Positions 19,770 through 27,834 of a DNA stretch of 51,782 nt are shown here, one piece after another. Both the position numbers and the translations under genes were made by a program. The DNA comes from Sporosarcina aquimarina (GTDB lineage Bacteria > Bacillota > Bacilli > Bacillales_A > Planococcaceae): assembly GCF_019748715.1 (NCBI RefSeq), contig NZ_JACLBZ010000003.1, forward strand, positions 1 through 51,782, written 5' to 3'. The notes under the pieces were generated by a model. It worked only from the letters and a program-made list of their open reading frames with translations. It had not been told where the DNA came from and did not search any database. The first letter of the stretch is position 1; every line of letters starts with the position of its first letter.

Positions 19770-20133
19770 TATTATTATTGTGTCACTCGTCGTTGTGGGA
19801 ATCATCTTTACGATTGTCACGGTCATTGGAGTCTTGCGGCTTCCTGATGCTTATACTCGTGCGCATGCTGCTTCGAAAAGCGCCACGCTCGGTGTCATGA
19901 GTCTGTTGCTCGGTGTCTTCTTTCATTTTTGGTGGAATGAAGGACATTTCAGTATCTCGTTATTATTAGGGATTGCGTTTTTGTTCATCACCTCTCCGAT
20001 CGGCGGTCATTTGATGGCACGCGCTGCCTATATGTCAGGCGTGAAACCTACCGAATTGACAGTTGGAGATGATTTGAAGGACGAGGTTGAAAAGAAAAGA
20101 GCGGAAATAGCAAAAAACACGCAGGAGGATTGA
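19753..20133 (+). CDS. mrpG: Na+/H+ antiporter subunit G (MrpG)
   Basis: A 126-residue, three-helix subunit with GVLRLPDAYTRAHAASKSAT near residues 29-48 and a charged Lys/Glu tail. The GTG at 19753 gives a normal MrpG N-terminus. The frame is open 23 codons further up inside mrpF, but those residues are not MrpG-like. The ribosome site is AGGAGAG, at a rather long spacing. Last gene of the operon. Confidence 0.92.
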   Translation: MDLIADIIIVSLVVVGIIFTIVTVIGVLRLPDAYTRAHAASKSATLGVMSLLLGVFFHFWWNEGHFSISLLLGIAFLFITSPIGGHLMARAAYMSGVKPTELTVGDDLKDEVEKKRAEIAKNTQED

Positions 20134-20152
20134 TCCTCCATGCGTGTTTTTT
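20112..20152 (+). terminator. Terminator of the mrp operon
   Basis: A 19-bp stem with one bulged A (20112-20130 with 20133-20152) ending in a T run. It overlaps the mrpG stop and also lies at the end of the convergent Gly/Tyr-rich gene. Confidence 0.9.
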
Positions 20153-20154
20153 CT

Positions 20155-20394
20155 TTAAAAGTATGGATAGAATGGCTGATAAAAAGGAGGATAAAAAGGA
20201 TAAGGCTGTGGATAATAGCCGCCACCATAACCGCCGTAGCCACCGCCATAGCCCCCATATCCATAGCCTGGAGAAATGACATTTCCTAAAAATCCGCCGA
20301 CCAAGCCGCCGAGAAATGGACCACCGAATCCATAGCCTCCGCCAAATCCACCTCCACCTGATCCATAACCGCCTCTGTAATGACCTCTTGACAT
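20155..20394 (-). CDS. Small Gly/Tyr-rich low-complexity protein
   Basis: A 79-residue protein made almost wholly of Gly, Tyr, Phe and Pro. An N-terminal RGGYGSGGGGFGGGY is followed by a short hydrophobic FLGGLVGGFLG, then GYGGY-type repeats and a tail of PF/PY units ending in FYPYF. The composition resembles small spore-coat or surface proteins of Bacillales, but I cannot assign it. The ATG of MSRGHYRGG lies 6 bases after AGGGGGAG; codons further upstream are not needed. It is convergent with the mrp operon. Confidence 0.75.
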   Translation of the reverse strand: MSRGHYRGGYGSGGGGFGGGYGFGGPFLGGLVGGFLGNVISPGYGYGGYGGGYGGYGGGYYPQPYPFYPPFYQPFYPYF

Positions 20395-20465
20395 AACATG
20401 CTCCCCCTTTCCCTGTATCCTATGCCCAAGATAAAAAAGGGTTTGGGTCAAATGCCTAATTAAAG

Positions 20466-21974
20466 TTATTCCTCTTGTTCTGCCGCAAGACGTTCTATAA
20501 AGGTCGCAAGCGTGCGCACCATGACACCTGTTGCTCCTTTAGGTCCTAACGCATGAGGACTTGCTGCGTCAGACGTACCAGCGATATCCAAGTGAATCCA
20601 CGGCGTTTCTTCTGCAAATTCGCCTACGAACCCGCCTCCGAAAATCATATGGCCGTCGCGACCAGGTGAGTTATTCAAATCTGCAACATCACTTTTGCGA
20701 ATACGTTTCTTATCATTTTCCGTAAGTGGAAGACGCCAAATGAATTCGTCTGTCTCCTCTGCCGCTTCGGCAAATTGAGTATAAAAGTCTTCGTTATTCG
20801 TCAATGTGCCTGTCTTGTCGTTACCTAGCGCCACAATGACACCGCCTGTCAGCGTCGCTACATCAATCAAGTATTTAGCACCGGCTTGCTTGGCATAGGT
20901 CACTGCATCCGCAAGCACGAGACGGCCTTCTGCATCTGTATTCAATACTTCAATCGTTTTACCGCTCAATGAAGTAATAACGTCATCCGGTTTAAATGCA
21001 GCACCAGAAATCATATTATCAGTCGATGCGATGACCGCGATGACGTTTTTCTTCGGTCGCGACTCCCCAATGATGCACATTGCACCAAGAACAGCCGCAG
21101 CGCCGCCCATATCCCCTTTCATACCTACCATGCCTTCACGGGGCTTCAACGAATATCCGCCCGTGTCGTATGTGATGCCTTTACCGACCAATCCAATGAC
21201 ATCCTCCCATTGTTCGGTCGCCTGATATTTTAAGACGATAAGCTGGGGTTCTTCTACGGATCCCTGGTTAACGGCCAGTATTGCACCCATACCAAGCTCC
21301 TCCATCTCCGCTTTGCCAAGGACATCAATCTCCAGGTCATAGCTATCTGCCAATTCGCGGGCATAGTCGGCCATTTTAGTCGGCGTCAATAAATTAGGTG
21401 GGACATTGACAAGTGTCCGCGCTTCATTCACAGCATGCGCATAAATCATGCCCACTTCGCCTGCTGCTTTAACACTTTGTTCATCCGCTGTCGTGATGAA
21501 TGTCACGGCAGAGAGTGCCACATCTATTTCATTGGAAGTCGTTTGAAAACCTTCATACTCATATGCACCTAGGCTGATACCTTCAGATGCCAAGTAGACA
21601 ACATCTTCACAGGTAATGTCGTCATTACAAAAAGGAGCCGTCCACACTGCTGCTGTTTTTACTCGATCCTTGCGCAACTGCTTTCCTACGGCAGCGAATA
21701 ATTCACGAAGCGGTTGTTCCGCCAATTCTTTCTGCTTGCCGACTCCCATAAAATATACACGCTTGTATTTCTTCTCAGAAAGAGCAGGCATTTTCGTTAG
21801 TTGCTTAAAATCTTGTTGAATATCATGTGATTTTATCCAATCCGGTACAGATGGATGAAACGCTTTCACGAATGCATCCCAGCCTTCTATATTTTCCGGG
21901 TGGTCGGGCACTCCAATAATCAGTACATCAACCTCTTGCTGGTCAATTGTTAATGCGGTTTCAACTGTAATCAT
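20466..21974 (-). CDS. pepA: Leucyl aminopeptidase, M17 family
   Basis: A 502-residue cytoplasmic metallo-aminopeptidase that removes N-terminal residues from peptides. The C-terminal catalytic domain carries the two-metal site: GKGITYDTGG, GMVGMKGDMGGAAAVLGA, and the M17 signature NTDAEGRLVLAD. The N-terminal domain is variable, as in the family. It corresponds to B. subtilis YuiE, which also lies near yuiD and yuiB. The ATG follows a GAGAGGGG site. It is transcribed alone. Confidence 0.94.
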   Translation of the reverse strand: MITVETALTIDQQEVDVLIIGVPDHPENIEGWDAFVKAFHPSVPDWIKSHDIQQDFKQLTKMPALSEKKYKRVYFMGVGKQKELAEQPLRELFAAVGKQLRKDRVKTAAVWTAPFCNDDITCEDVVYLASEGISLGAYEYEGFQTTSNEIDVALSAVTFITTADEQSVKAAGEVGMIYAHAVNEARTLVNVPPNLLTPTKMADYARELADSYDLEIDVLGKAEMEELGMGAILAVNQGSVEEPQLIVLKYQATEQWEDVIGLVGKGITYDTGGYSLKPREGMVGMKGDMGGAAAVLGAMCIIGESRPKKNVIAVIASTDNMISGAAFKPDDVITSLSGKTIEVLNTDAEGRLVLADAVTYAKQAGAKYLIDVATLTGGVIVALGNDKTGTLTNNEDFYTQFAEAAEETDEFIWRLPLTENDKKRIRKSDVADLNNSPGRDGHMIFGGGFVGEFAEETPWIHLDIAGTSDAASPHALGPKGATGVMVRTLATFIERLAAEQEE

Positions 21975-22084
21975 ATGATGATATCCCCTCTCTTTATACA
22001 GCTACACTTTATTAGTATAGACTAGTCAGATTCACTGTACCAATGACAAGGTTTATTGTTTTTTGCATCGATTCAGAAAGATTA

Positions 22085-22093
22085 TGGTATACT
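22085..22093 (+). promoter_or_regulatory. Extended -10 promoter of yuiD
   Basis: TGGTATACT combines a TGn extension with a 5/6 -10 box, about 38 bases before the yuiD start. A possible TTGCAT -35 lies at a long 19-base spacing. Confidence 0.5.
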
Positions 22094-22130
22094 TGTTCTC
22101 AATATACCGACCGAAAGGGAGTGGAATCAT

Positions 22131-22607
22131 TTGGCCATTTTTGAAAACATACCGCTCCTCGCAGCGTTATTCGCCATTCTTTTTGCTCAATTTGTAAAAA
22201 TTCCCATTCATTTTTTATTAACACGTAAACTCGATATCGGCTTAATGACATCTACAGGAGGGATGCCCAGCTCGCACTCCGCCGCGGTCACTGCCTTGAC
22301 CACTGCCATTGCGTTTGAAACTGGTCTCGAATCTCCATTGTTTGCTGTGTCCGCAATTTTCGCAGTCATAGTCATGTTTGATGCGACAGGAATCCGCTAT
22401 CAAGCGGGGCAGCAGGCCATTATTATTAATCAAATGCGGGCAGATTTTCAAATATTTGTAGAGGATATAAAAGACTGGCCTAAGAAGGACAATGAGACAA
22501 AAATGAAGGAGTTGAAGACCTTACTCGGCCATAAACCGAGCGAAGTGTTCTTTGGCGCCTTAACAGGTATCGCGATTTCAATTTTCACGTATACCGTGAT
22601 TTTATGA
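22131..22607 (+). CDS. yuiD: Divergent PAP2-family membrane protein (YuiD)
   Basis: A 158-residue membrane protein of the divergent PAP2 (DUF212) family, with the signature STGGMPSSHSAAVTAL near residues 42-57 and four or five helices. PAP2 proteins are acid phosphatases, often acting on lipid phosphates; the substrate here is unknown. The TTG start (MAIFENIPLL) lies 6 bases after AAAGGGAGTGG and gives exactly the YuiD length; the frame is open 25 codons earlier without a ribosome site. Confidence 0.9.
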   Translation: MAIFENIPLLAALFAILFAQFVKIPIHFLLTRKLDIGLMTSTGGMPSSHSAAVTALTTAIAFETGLESPLFAVSAIFAVIVMFDATGIRYQAGQQAIIINQMRADFQIFVEDIKDWPKKDNETKMKELKTLLGHKPSEVFFGALTGIAISIFTYTVIL

Positions 22608-22622
22608 GTGTCAATCATCATA

Positions 22623-22656
22623 AAAACCCCCAAACCACTATAGGTTTGGGGGTTTT
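22623..22656. terminator. Bidirectional terminator between yuiD and yuiB
   Basis: A perfect 14-bp stem AAAACCCCCAAACC with its complement (22623-22636 and 22643-22656); loop of 6. Confidence 0.9.
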
Positions 22657-22677
22657 AGATATGTAACGATTCATCCA

Positions 22678-23004
22678 TCAAAACATCTGATACCCTTGCT
22701 TGCGTAATATTTTAATGACGAATCCCGCAATGATCGCCCCTACCAGTCCGCTTGATAGAATCACGATATCTACCACATGAAGGGACATAATATTACTTCC
22801 CAGCTCACCAAACGCAAAGCCAGGTTTCGTGATGTATTGATACATCGGTACATCATCAATAATGAAAATGACCACGATCGGATAAATGATTGCCATAAGC
22901 CATGTCATGCGCAACAGCATATTCAACAAAAAGCCGATGCCGAAAAACATAACAATAAATATCAAGATCGATAGCATCACTTGTGCTATAGATATCGTTT
23001 GCAT
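22678..23004 (-). CDS. yuiB: YuiB-like membrane protein
   Basis: A 108-residue protein with three membrane helices. The N-terminal segment FIVMFFGIGFLLNMLLRMTW matches YuiB of B. subtilis, an uncharacterised membrane protein. The ATG lies 9 bases after CTGGAGG. Its position between yuiD and yumB repeats the B. subtilis order; yuiA and yuiC are absent. Function is unknown. Confidence 0.85.
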   Translation of the reverse strand: MQTISIAQVMLSILIFIVMFFGIGFLLNMLLRMTWLMAIIYPIVVIFIIDDVPMYQYITKPGFAFGELGSNIMSLHVVDIVILSSGLVGAIIAGFVIKILRKQGYQMF

Positions 23005-23368
23005 TGTCGTTTACCTCCAGTTCATCACTCCACATTTTACAGGATAGGATGAATGCTTTCAATAGAATGAGACAGAGTATGGAGACAATTTTTTCAGTTG
23101 TCATTAAATCTTAAAAAACAACAAAATGATTTGATTGCTAAATCACTCATCAGAGTTGACTTTATATCATACTTATAAAAAAGCACTTTTAAAAGCGTGT
23201 GTTTTATAATGCAGGAATGATATACAGGGTTTAGGGTTCCGGAATTTAGAGCTTAGATATGCTCGTAACGCTTCGCTTTTCCAGCGGGATTAGCTCACCG
23301 CAAGGCGTCCGCCTGGAAGGTAGGTCAACGGTATCTTTACCGCTTGATAGTATTTTCATCTACAAGTC
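23005..23368. repeat. Intergenic region with dispersed repeat copy
   Basis: About 360 bases without a credible gene. It is AT-rich to about 23210. The part at 23298-23330 is a second copy of the element seen at 9097-9128: CCGCAAG, CGTCCGCCTGGAA and a CAACG block. I see no convincing promoter for either neighbour. Confidence 0.5.
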
Positions 23369-23396
23369 AAAAGCACCCGCAGCTGCGAGTGCTTTT
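23369..23396 (-). terminator. Terminator of yumB
   Basis: A 13-bp stem with one mismatch (AAAAGCAC outer arm, CGCAG inner arm) located just after the yumB stop, with four T on the minus strand. Confidence 0.75.
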
Positions 23397-23404
23397 CCAT
23401 TTTT

Positions 23405-24622
23405 TTATTTCAGGAAGTTGAACTTCCCTTTTTTTATCGTCAAGCCGACTCCGCCGACCATAAAGAGCGCTCGGTTATCAATCATTTTCTTCATGAATGA
23501 TGCTTTTGTGCCTGTGATTTTCTTATCGAACACAACACCGATTGCATCGGAATCGCCAAGTGAACATACGCTTCCCTTTAGATCCGGTACAAATTCAGCG
23601 GTTTGCTTGCCTTGAATCAGAGCAATGATATTATTCGCACACATATCACCTTGCTGCATCGCAATTTGAGCAGTCGGTGGATATGGACGATTGATCGCTT
23701 CATTGATCATTAGAGAACAGTCGCCGATTACGAAGACGTCTTCGAAGCCAGGTGCCCGCAAATCTTTGTCTACTTTTACTCGAGCACGCATGTTTTCAAT
23801 ACCCGATTCTTCAATCATACGGTTTCCGCGAACACCTGCAGCCCATACAACTGTACCAGCTTTGATGAACTCAAATTCATCTTCGCCTTTTTTTATCTTA
23901 ACGCCTTCAGGAGTCGCTTCCACAACCGGAGTTCCGATAGAGAATTCTACCCCTTTAGATTCTAATTGACGTACTGCATATTCAACAAGTTCCGGATCAA
24001 AGCCCGGTAAGACCATTGGCGCAGCCTCTACACATAGAATGCGTACCTTCTCAGCAGGCACATCGTATTCTTTACATAATTCAGGGACACGGTTACCTAA
24101 TTCACCAAGATATTCAATACCTGTGAAGCCAGCCCCGCCCACAACAATCGTTAGACGGCTGTCGTCTTTCTCTTCTTCAAGAGACCAAGTCGCAAATTGG
24201 TATTCCATATGATCACGGATTTGGCGAGCTGCTTTTACGTTTGCAATCGATAGAGCATATTTATCAAGCCCTGGAATACCAAACGTTTCACCCTCGAAAC
24301 CAAGTGCAATCACAAGATAATCATATGTATGTGAACCAATGTTTGTCGTCACATTCTTGTTCTTTACGTCAATTCCCGTCACTTCAGCTTTGACGAATTG
24401 CACTTTGTTGCTATTAATGACGCTTGCAATATCGTAACGCACTTGCTCAGGAGCCAACGTTCCTGCAGCCGCTTCATGCAACCAAGTAGACTCGTAGTGA
24501 TAGTCGTTTTTATTGATGAGGATGACATCAGCTTCATCTGCACCTAATGATTTTTGTAAATTGACAACGGTCATCAAACCACCGTATCCTGCACCCAAAA
24601 CTAAGATTGTCGGTCTTTTCAC
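23405..24622 (-). CDS. yumB: Type II NADH dehydrogenase-like flavoprotein (YumB)
   Basis: A 405-residue membrane-associated NADH:quinone oxidoreductase of the NDH-2 type, passing electrons to menaquinone without pumping protons. The FAD-binding site [13 protein letters not shown] lies near residue 5. The family stretch [18 protein letters not shown] follows near 38, the NADH-binding [16 protein letters not shown] near 160, and VFVIGDC for the second FAD contact near 290. The start is taken as the GTG of MKRPTIL, about 11 bases after AAAGGTGG; five extra codons would place the ribosome site inside the gene. Its leader is long and structured, see 24650-24707. Confidence 0.92.
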   Translation of the reverse strand: MKRPTILVLGAGYGGLMTVVNLQKSLGADEADVILINKNDYHYESTWLHEAAAGTLAPEQVRYDIASVINSNKVQFVKAEVTGIDVKNKNVTTNIGSHTYDYLVIALGFEGETFGIPGLDKYALSIANVKAARQIRDHMEYQFATWSLEEEKDDSRLTIVVGGAGFTGIEYLGELGNRVPELCKEYDVPAEKVRILCVEAAPMVLPGFDPELVEYAVRQLESKGVEFSIGTPVVEATPEGVKIKKGEDEFEFIKAGTVVWAAGVRGNRMIEESGIENMRARVKVDKDLRAPGFEDVFVIGDCSLMINEAINRPYPPTAQIAMQQGDMCANNIIALIQGKQTAEFVPDLKGSVCSLGDSDAIGVVFDKKITGTKASFMKKMIDNRALFMVGGVGLTIKKGKFNFLK

Positions 24623-24649
24623 GTAAATCGAAACCACCTTTAAATTTAT

Positions 24650-24707
24650 TAAATGCCGAGTACGTGTAAAATAGGCAATACATAGTTTTACGAAGTGCTG
24701 GCATTTA
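24650..24707 (-). other. Structured 5' leader of yumB
   Basis: Between promoter and start, the minus-strand RNA can form a two-storey hairpin. The outer arms TAAATGCC and GGCATTTA (24650-24657 with 24700-24707) enclose GTAAAA paired with TTTTAC (24666-24671 with 24686-24691). It resembles no riboswitch known to me. It may be a stability or attenuation element. The outer arm ends about 28 bases before the GTG. Confidence 0.45.
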
Positions 24708-24736
24708 GATTTGATATGATTTTGCTTTCCCTATTT

Positions 24737-24765
24737 ATAGTAGCCTTTTTGCGCATGCTTTTCAA
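24737..24765 (-). promoter_or_regulatory. Promoter of yumB
   Basis: On the minus strand TTGAAA (24765-24760) and TACTAT (24742-24737) are separated by 17 bases, giving a leader of about 107 bases. Confidence 0.55.
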
Positions 24766-24825
24766 TAGGATTCTTATTGTGCAAATAATCAATTTCGACT
24801 AGTGAGCCACATGCATTTTCAGGCT

Positions 24826-24867
24826 ATTATAAACAATTTATAGGTTTCAATCACAGTCCGGATTGTG
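24826..24867 (-). promoter_or_regulatory. Second possible yumB promoter with palindromic operator
   Basis: A perfect TATAAT (24831-24826) has no good -35, but where the -35 should be lies the near-perfect 16-bp palindrome CACAGTCCGGATTGTG (24852-24867, one mismatched pair). The arrangement suggests a regulated or activated promoter. The half site TTGTG recalls redox-sensing Rex, but spacing and centre do not fit the Rex consensus. Confidence 0.35.
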
Positions 24868-25069
24868 TATTCCTTGCCTGTATGATTTGATTCTATTGTA
24901 GCCTAACTAATGTGGAAAAGCCATTCTCGAGGATGTTTAGACGCTTCATTGAAATTTTCAATTCGTGTAAGTACAACATGTCATTTCCATTTTTCTTCAG
25001 TTATTTTGTTTAATATACCTAAAACAGACAATTTCACATAATTCTATAACATGAGTTAAAAAAGAAAGT
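24868..25069. other. Intergenic stretch with a possible coding remnant
   Basis: No complete gene. On the minus strand a 25-codon open fragment (24980-24903) reads RIENFNEASKHPREWLFHIS before a stop. It has protein-like composition but no start or ribosome site. I take it for a possible remnant of an unidentified gene. Confidence 0.3.
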
Positions 25070-26005
25070 TTATACATTTTCAACAAAGGCTATTAGCATT
25101 GCCTCCTCATCAAGAAACCATTTTTTCTTTAATTGCGGAGAATGATAAGGATTATCGCTATGAAGATATGGTTGTGAAATAATGCTTTTAGCAACTGGGG
25201 CCACATAAATTTGATTGAGGATTTCCAGAGGCGCAGGATATTCAAAGTATAAATTTAAAACAGGGTGCGGATTTTCATTTCTCCATTTTGCAAATCCTTG
25301 AGAAAAGTTCTTGTGTTCAGGCATTTTTATCTGTTGAAATATTTCTGCGGGCAATAAGTTTTGTGCCAAACAATAAAGACCATGTGCAGGCACACATAGT
25401 TGTTTCATCGCTTTACTGAAATCTGCACGCATGTATCCTGAACACAAATTTTGTAAATGATTCCCCATTGCCTCGACATTTTCTTTATGTAATGAAAGCA
25501 GAAATGCAACTACTGAACGCTCCCATTGTGGTTTCTTTGTGCCAACAAATTTTTCGGCAGCATAGAGCGCTTTTAGCAAAAGTATTTCATCCCTATACCA
25601 AATTGCCCTCAAGAGATTGCTCATCACAACATAAAACGGGTAACCATTTTTAGTTAACCCCAGTTCGGATGGGAGAATGCGCTCAATTATTTTGTTATCC
25701 CCGCAAGCGAATGCCTCTAAAATATGTAAGGAATTTTGACAATGGTCATACCCTCCGCTACATCCCGGAAGTAATTGATAACGCATTTGCTGGAAAATTA
25801 AATTATTCCACTTTTGCCAGTCTTGATGTAAAAAGCACTCATCTAACCATATATCGTAGTTGGTTTTTAACAGACCAAATGACATCGATTTAGTAATTGC
25901 TGTTAATACTTCATTATCTTGTGCCGTTCCTTCTTTTGCATTATTTATAATTGATTCATATTTTATAATACATTGATCAATGTATTGACTTTTATCCACA
26001 TCCAT
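25070..26005 (-). CDS. Unrecognised 311-residue protein, possibly immunity-protein-like
   Basis: An acidic-to-neutral, probably all-helical soluble protein without signal peptide or membrane helix. Conserved-looking spots are WLDECFLHQDWQKWNNLIF near residue 54, LHILEAFACGDNKIIERILP near 93, and WYRDEILLLKALYAAEKF near 137. A Cys/His-containing segment (LCVPAHGLYCLAQ) lies near 205. The pattern of helices and the phrase about a load or count per residue block recall Imm49-type immunity proteins, but this is weak and I do not assign it. The ATG has only a poor GGGG ribosome site. AT-rich codon use and AT-rich flanks, with a recombinase remnant upstream, suggest acquired DNA. Confidence 0.65.
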   Translation of the reverse strand: MDVDKSQYIDQCIIKYESIINNAKEGTAQDNEVLTAITKSMSFGLLKTNYDIWLDECFLHQDWQKWNNLIFQQMRYQLLPGCSGGYDHCQNSLHILEAFACGDNKIIERILPSELGLTKNGYPFYVVMSNLLRAIWYRDEILLLKALYAAEKFVGTKKPQWERSVVAFLLSLHKENVEAMGNHLQNLCSGYMRADFSKAMKQLCVPAHGLYCLAQNLLPAEIFQQIKMPEHKNFSQGFAKWRNENPHPVLNLYFEYPAPLEILNQIYVAPVAKSIISQPYLHSDNPYHSPQLKKKWFLDEEAMLIAFVENV

Positions 26006-26289
26006 TAAACTTCACAACCCCGTTTTTTATTTTTTCGTTTCAAAGCAAGAATTATATAAATTTTTCTCTATTCATTCTAAGATTTCTCATAAAGGAAATT
26101 TACCACATTTTTATAACATTAATATTTCATCTCATCATTTACATTTTGAATAACTTTCCATAACTCGTTTTCTACATCTTGGAATATAGTTTTTAACCCC
26201 TTATTTTAAATCAAAAATGTACTTTCGGTATTTAGTCTAAAAAAATAAGTTTATATAGTAAAGTGGGGTTTGTAGTCAAAAAGACCAAA
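26006..26289. other. AT-rich intergenic stretch with possible coding remnant
   Basis: Very AT-rich. On the minus strand a 28-codon open fragment (26205-26119) reads FQDVENELWKVIQNVNDEMK near its end, followed by a stop. It is protein-like in composition but has no start. It could be the tail of a decayed gene of the same acquired segment as the recombinase remnant. Confidence 0.3.
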
Positions 26290-26415
26290 TTAAATTTAAA
26301 TACATTTTATAATCCTTCAATATCCATGGTCTAAGACCCTCTGCACTCTTAGCAGATATGACAAGGTCAATCACTTGCTCAAAGTTAATACTTGGATACC
26401 TTTATTCAACGACAT
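26290..26415 (-). pseudogene. Remnant of a tyrosine recombinase/integrase N-terminus
   Basis: The ATG at 26415 has a perfect AAGGAGG site at 7 bases and reads MSLNKGI. Restoring one base at the following Pro codon (about 26393) continues as PSINFEQVIDLVISAKSAEG and then LRPWILKDYK. That is the SAM-like core-binding N-terminus of tyrosine recombinases (usual form LRPRTIKDY). The similarity stops near 26300, and the catalytic domain is missing. So the gene is both frameshifted and truncated. It marks an old mobile element beside the orphan gene at 25070. Confidence 0.6.
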
Positions 26416-26420
26416 AAAAA

Positions 26421-26468
26421 AGCCTCCTTAATTTGTATTGTTTTAGCAACATACAAATCAAAAAGGCT
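26421..26468 (-). promoter_or_regulatory. Hairpin hiding the ribosome site of the recombinase remnant
   Basis: The minus-strand RNA forms an unbroken 18-bp stem (26468-26451 with 26438-26421) around a 12-base loop. The AAGGAGG site (26423-26429) lies inside its 3' arm. All three non-Watson-Crick positions are G-U pairs in the minus-strand RNA but would be C-A mismatches in the plus-strand RNA. The structure was therefore kept at RNA level for this strand. It probably limited recombinase translation. Confidence 0.6.
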
Positions 26469-26475
26469 CGATATT

Positions 26476-26534
26476 CACAACCCTAAACACATTACTTTAG
26501 GGTTGTGTTTACACTTTTCCGGGATTGTGTACAC
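26476..26534. repeat. Cluster of CACAACCC-type repeats and hairpin at the mobile-element remnant
   Basis: A perfect 12-bp inverted repeat CACAACCCTAAA (26476-26487 with 26496-26507) is followed by a third, direct copy of the GGGTTGTG motif in the form GGGATTGTG and by TGTGTACACA near 26525-26534. Such short direct and inverted copies at the start of a recombinase gene can be recombinase binding or attachment sites. This is inferred from the layout only. Confidence 0.4.
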
Positions 26535-26587
26535 ATCAATTCTAACCGCCAATTACAATCCGCACCCAACATTTACAAAACGGTTCA

Positions 26588-26953
26588 TCAATCACATTCA
26601 GCAGGAGTTCCTGCTTTCTTAGCTGTTCGGAAAGACGTACCACATCCACAGTTTGCAATGGCGTTCGGGTTATCGATGGTGAAACCGCCGCCCATTAGGG
26701 ATTCTTTGTAGTCCACTTTAGTTCCTTCTAAAATCGCTGCATCTTCACCTTTTACAAGAACTGGGATTTCGTGCTGTGTATACGACACGTCATCTTCTTC
26801 CTTTTCCTGCGCAAAGCCTAGACCGTATGTTAATCCGCTGCACCCTCCGCCATTGACGGAAACGCGCAGATAAGAGCCTTCTTCTTCATTATGAGTCATC
26901 ATCTTCTTCACGTGAAATGCTGCTGCTTCTGTAATTTCAACTGGATTATTCAT
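26588..26953 (-). CDS. yutM: HesB/IscA-family Fe-S cluster carrier (YutM/ErpA-like)
   Basis: A 121-residue A-type Fe-S carrier with the three conserved Cys: one in NGGGCSGLTYG near residue 38 and two in NCGCGTSF near 104. It receives clusters from the SUF system and passes them to target apoproteins. The ATG follows AAAGTGAG. It is transcribed alone. Other cluster-related genes nearby (yutI, lipA) fit this function. Confidence 0.93.
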   Translation of the reverse strand: MNNPVEITEAAAFHVKKMMTHNEEEGSYLRVSVNGGGCSGLTYGLGFAQEKEEDDVSYTQHEIPVLVKGEDAAILEGTKVDYKESLMGGGFTIDNPNAIANCGCGTSFRTAKKAGTPAECD

Positions 26954-27081
26954 TATTCACACTCACTTTCCACGTTTTGTTCTATCATATCAATCTTTTT
27001 CATTAGAATGCAAACAAATAGTCCCCGCTATAGGTCTATTTTGCTGTATACTAAGACTTATGAATGAAAGGAATGAGTATA

Positions 27082-27774
27082 TTGGAGGTTAGCCCTTTTT
27101 ACGAAAAGAAAATGCAGTGTTTATTGTGCAAAGAGCATTTTCCAACTACTAGAATCCGTTCGCGTCAAGTTAGGGTAGCAGAGCATGATAGCGATTTTAG
27201 ACCTATATACGTCAATGAGGAAATTAATCCTCTTTTATATAATGTTGCCGTTTGTCCTCACTGCGGCTTTGCATCTACTGAAGACTTTTCCCCTTATTTT
27301 GCTCCAGGCACAAAAGAGATGATTGAAAAAAACATTACGTCAAAATGGCATAGTCGTTCATTCGGCAGTATCCGTACTAAAGAAGAAGCCATCGAGTCGT
27401 ATAAACTTGCGTATTTAAGTGCGAACTTTAAGAAAGAAAAGTATTTGACAATGGCTGGTATGATGTTGAGAATTGCCTGGATCTATCGAGAAGCAGAAGA
27501 TGATGCCAACGAAAAACGCTATTTAAGAATTTCACGTGACCTCTATATACAAGCATTTTCAGAAGGCGATCATGTTGGTACCCAAATGTCGGAGACACGC
27601 GTACAGTATATGATAGCCGAATTATCTTGGCGTATACGCGATCGGGAAGAAGCAATTCGCAATTTCTCACGTGTAATCGAAAGTCAGAAAAGATCGACCG
27701 AGCCCCATCTTATCGAGCTCGCGAAGGATCGGTGGCAGGAAATTCGCGGGGAAGAATCTGAAAGCAATGATTGA
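27082..27774 (+). CDS. DUF2225 family protein with zinc-ribbon-like cysteines
   Basis: A roughly 230-residue soluble protein. The N-terminal part has two CxxC pairs, MQCLLCKEHF and VCPHCGFAS, probably forming one zinc site. A helical part rich in Tyr, Arg and Glu follows, which looks like TPR-type hairpins (SYKLAYLSANF, MLRIAWIYREAEDD). This is the DUF2225 arrangement; its function is unknown. The TTG at 27082 is best placed after AAAGGA; two in-frame ATG codons (27064, 27073) upstream lack a ribosome site but cannot be excluded. Confidence 0.85.
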   Translation: MEVSPFYEKKMQCLLCKEHFPTTRIRSRQVRVAEHDSDFRPIYVNEEINPLLYNVAVCPHCGFASTEDFSPYFAPGTKEMIEKNITSKWHSRSFGSIRTKEEAIESYKLAYLSANFKKEKYLTMAGMMLRIAWIYREAEDDANEKRYLRISRDLYIQAFSEGDHVGTQMSETRVQYMIAELSWRIRDREEAIRNFSRVIESQKRSTEPHLIELAKDRWQEIRGEESESND

Positions 27775-27784
27775 TTAGCTAAAA

Positions 27785-27824
27785 AAAGCCGTGCTGAGAA
27801 GTATTGACTTCCCTGCACGGCTTT
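27785..27824. terminator. Bidirectional terminator
   Basis: Outer stem AAAGCCGTGC with GCACGGCTTT (27785-27794, 27815-27824) and an inner stem GAAGT with ACTTC; between the convergent DUF2225 gene and yutI. Confidence 0.85.
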
Positions 27825-27834
27825 CATAATTAAT

